From NCBI RefSeq assembly GCF_048544455.1, contig NC_133537.1, positions 66,470,134 through 66,534,133 on the forward strand: a stretch of DNA of 64,000 bases, in the 5' to 3' direction. The notes beneath the pieces are model-generated. The model was not told the origin of the DNA and made no database searches. It worked only from the letters and a program-made list of their open reading frames with translations. The stretch's first letter is position 1; every line of letters begins with the position of its first letter. The stretch is from Silene latifolia. Lineage: Eukaryota > Streptophyta > Magnoliopsida > Caryophyllales > Caryophyllaceae. Shown piece after piece: positions 62,697-64,000 of this stretch. A program made the translations under genes and the position numbers.

Positions 62697-64000
62697 TCCA
62701 CGTGTAAATGCTAGTGGCCAGAAGTCCACGTCTTTGAGAATATGAACAGTTGTTGATTTTAAAGCGGTTTTTTTAAAGGCAAATTTATTTGCGAATTGAT
62801 TCTTGTTCACCTGAAGTAGAACAGTATAATTAATGAGATATGAAACTTGATCCATTCCTTAAAGTGAATGTGACATCTCATAAAGACTCTGTCTGTAGCA
62901 GATATCGAGAATATGGCGTTATGACAAGCCTAATATTGCGGCCTTAATTGAGCCTAATAATGTGGCATTTGATGAGCCAAATAAAGTAGCCTTAATTGAG
63001 CTTAATGGCGTGACCTTATTGAGCCATATTCGTTTATCAAAAGAAATTTCTCTAAAAAGTCATGTGAGACTCATATATGCTCGAAATTTTGATATGAGAA
63101 AGAAGGGAAAAATATTTACGGTTAAAAATTTGACATTCACACTATGGCCTGAAGTTCATAGTGTTTGCGAGATAATGAAACTATGACCCAAAGTTCATAG
63201 AGTTTACAAATACTGAAATTATGATCGATTTAACCGACTGAGCAAAGGGAAATAATTTCTTAATCTGTTATTAAGAATTCGAAACTATGTACGAAGTAGT
63301 ATATTATATTAATTCTTGACTATTGCACGTTGATGAATGATTTAACTATTACACGTACCAATGTTGATTTCTTTGTTTACAAATAACCATGTTTCCAGTA
63401 GGCATCATCTTCTCTTATAAACAAATCTAAGATCTACATTCATACGCCTTTGTATTAATTAGCTATTAATAGTTTTGTGGATGTACGTATTTCAGCGTTT
63501 ATTGTTTTGTGGTTTAAGTCGGAGTTCCAATCTTTTAATTAATTCATTTGTTTATGTTTTCATGGTTATGCTTTGCTTAGTTTTAAGTTTTGAATGCAAA
63601 AATTTAATTTGTCTTACCTTAATTTTTATTTTTTAATTATGAGTGACGATTATCATGTTTTCATATTACAAACTTAATTGCTATAGATACTTTTGTGGGT
63701 CAACCACTGTAATCATGAAATAAATCTGAGTCTATATTAATTTTAATATCCAAATCCCCAAATACTTCGGAAAAACTTATATGCTCACTAAAGTTATAGT
63801 ACTCGTGTAATATTATCTTGTATAGTTATTAAAACTATATTGAATCTTGAGAAATGTGGATTTATAATTATTGATCTTATGATATATTTATGTTTTCTAT
63901 AGTAACATTGATGAGTCTTGCTTACATATATGAGACACCTGTTGTGTCCAATGTCACATCATTTATCTGGCCGGATTCTTAGAAAGTTGACATGAAATAA
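62697..64000. other. Intergenic right end with short tandem repeats
   Basis: No gene is supported. The 74-codon open frame at 62962-63186 lies over the tandem repeats and has no recognisable similarity. The rest is AT-rich. Confidence 0.6.
62928..63022 (+). repeat. 24-bp tandem repeat, four copies
   Basis: Units start GCCTAATATTGCGGCC, GCCTAATAATGTGGC, GCCAAATAAAGTAGCC and GCTTAATGGCGTGACC, each ending in a TTGA or ATGA word, at 62928, 62952, 62976 and 63000. A further two-copy repeat of about 40 bp (ACTATGGCCTGAAGTTCATA and ACTATGACCCAAAGTTCATA) follows near 63140-63220. Confidence 0.8.

Overview
This window is nuclear DNA of a flowering plant, probably a eudicot; the family cannot be fixed from the sequence alone. 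The grounds are small spliced exons in AT-rich introns, Tat-type LTR retrotransposons, Au-like SINEs, Stowaway and Harbinger-type MITEs, hAT, MULE and CACTA elements, and two conserved plant genes. No bacterial or viral operon structure and no CRISPR array is present.

Two host genes, both on the + strand, are the only complete cellular genes I can support. (1) COQ5, the mitochondrial 2-methoxy-6-polyprenyl-1,4-benzoquinol C-methyltransferase of ubiquinone synthesis, has eight exons between 2307 and 28221 (870 coding bases, 289 residues). Intron 5 uses a GC donor. Intron 7 is 19.1 kb long because it is packed with nested transposons. (2) A FAB1C-type phosphatidylinositol-3-phosphate 5-kinase has eleven exons between 49381 and 60650 (4938 coding bases, 1645 residues) and looks intact.

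Layout. 1-2306: AT-rich upstream DNA with trinucleotide and pentanucleotide repeats. 2307-9016: COQ5 exons 1-7, with two recent SINEs and a Stowaway MITE in the introns. 9017-28119: giant intron 7, holding a Harbinger-type MITE, a MULE-type MITE, a (TA)n-flanked inverted-repeat element at 11574-17014 (121-bp tandem array, two tRNA-like structures, a RING-finger gene fragment, a 5'-truncated LINE), and a second (TA)n-flanked inverted-repeat element at 17060-25143 that is split by a pol-less Tat retrotransposon (17443-24885). 28222-31968: intergenic, with two MITEs. 31969-45232: a full Tat (Ty3/gypsy) retrotransposon on the minus strand, with gag, protease, RT, dual RNase H and integrase remnants, plus an antisense ORF on the plus strand that has its own TATA box and introns. 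Its RT is split by a 2.4-kb CACTA element, which carries a 5S rRNA-like segment and a MULE-type MITE. 45233-49380: intergenic with MITEs. 49381-60650: the FAB1C-type gene. 60651-64000: a Copia-like LTR fragment, a hAT MITE and short tandem repeats.

The two host genes work in unrelated pathways: mitochondrial quinone synthesis and endosomal/vacuolar phosphoinositide signalling. The most unusual material is in the mobile DNA: the paired tRNA-like structures, the antisense retrotransposon gene with conserved introns, the 5S-derived segment inside a CACTA element, and the preference of several elements for (TA)n tracts. Exon borders were placed by eye from GT/AG signals, reading frame and similarity to the known families; no alignment or database search was run.
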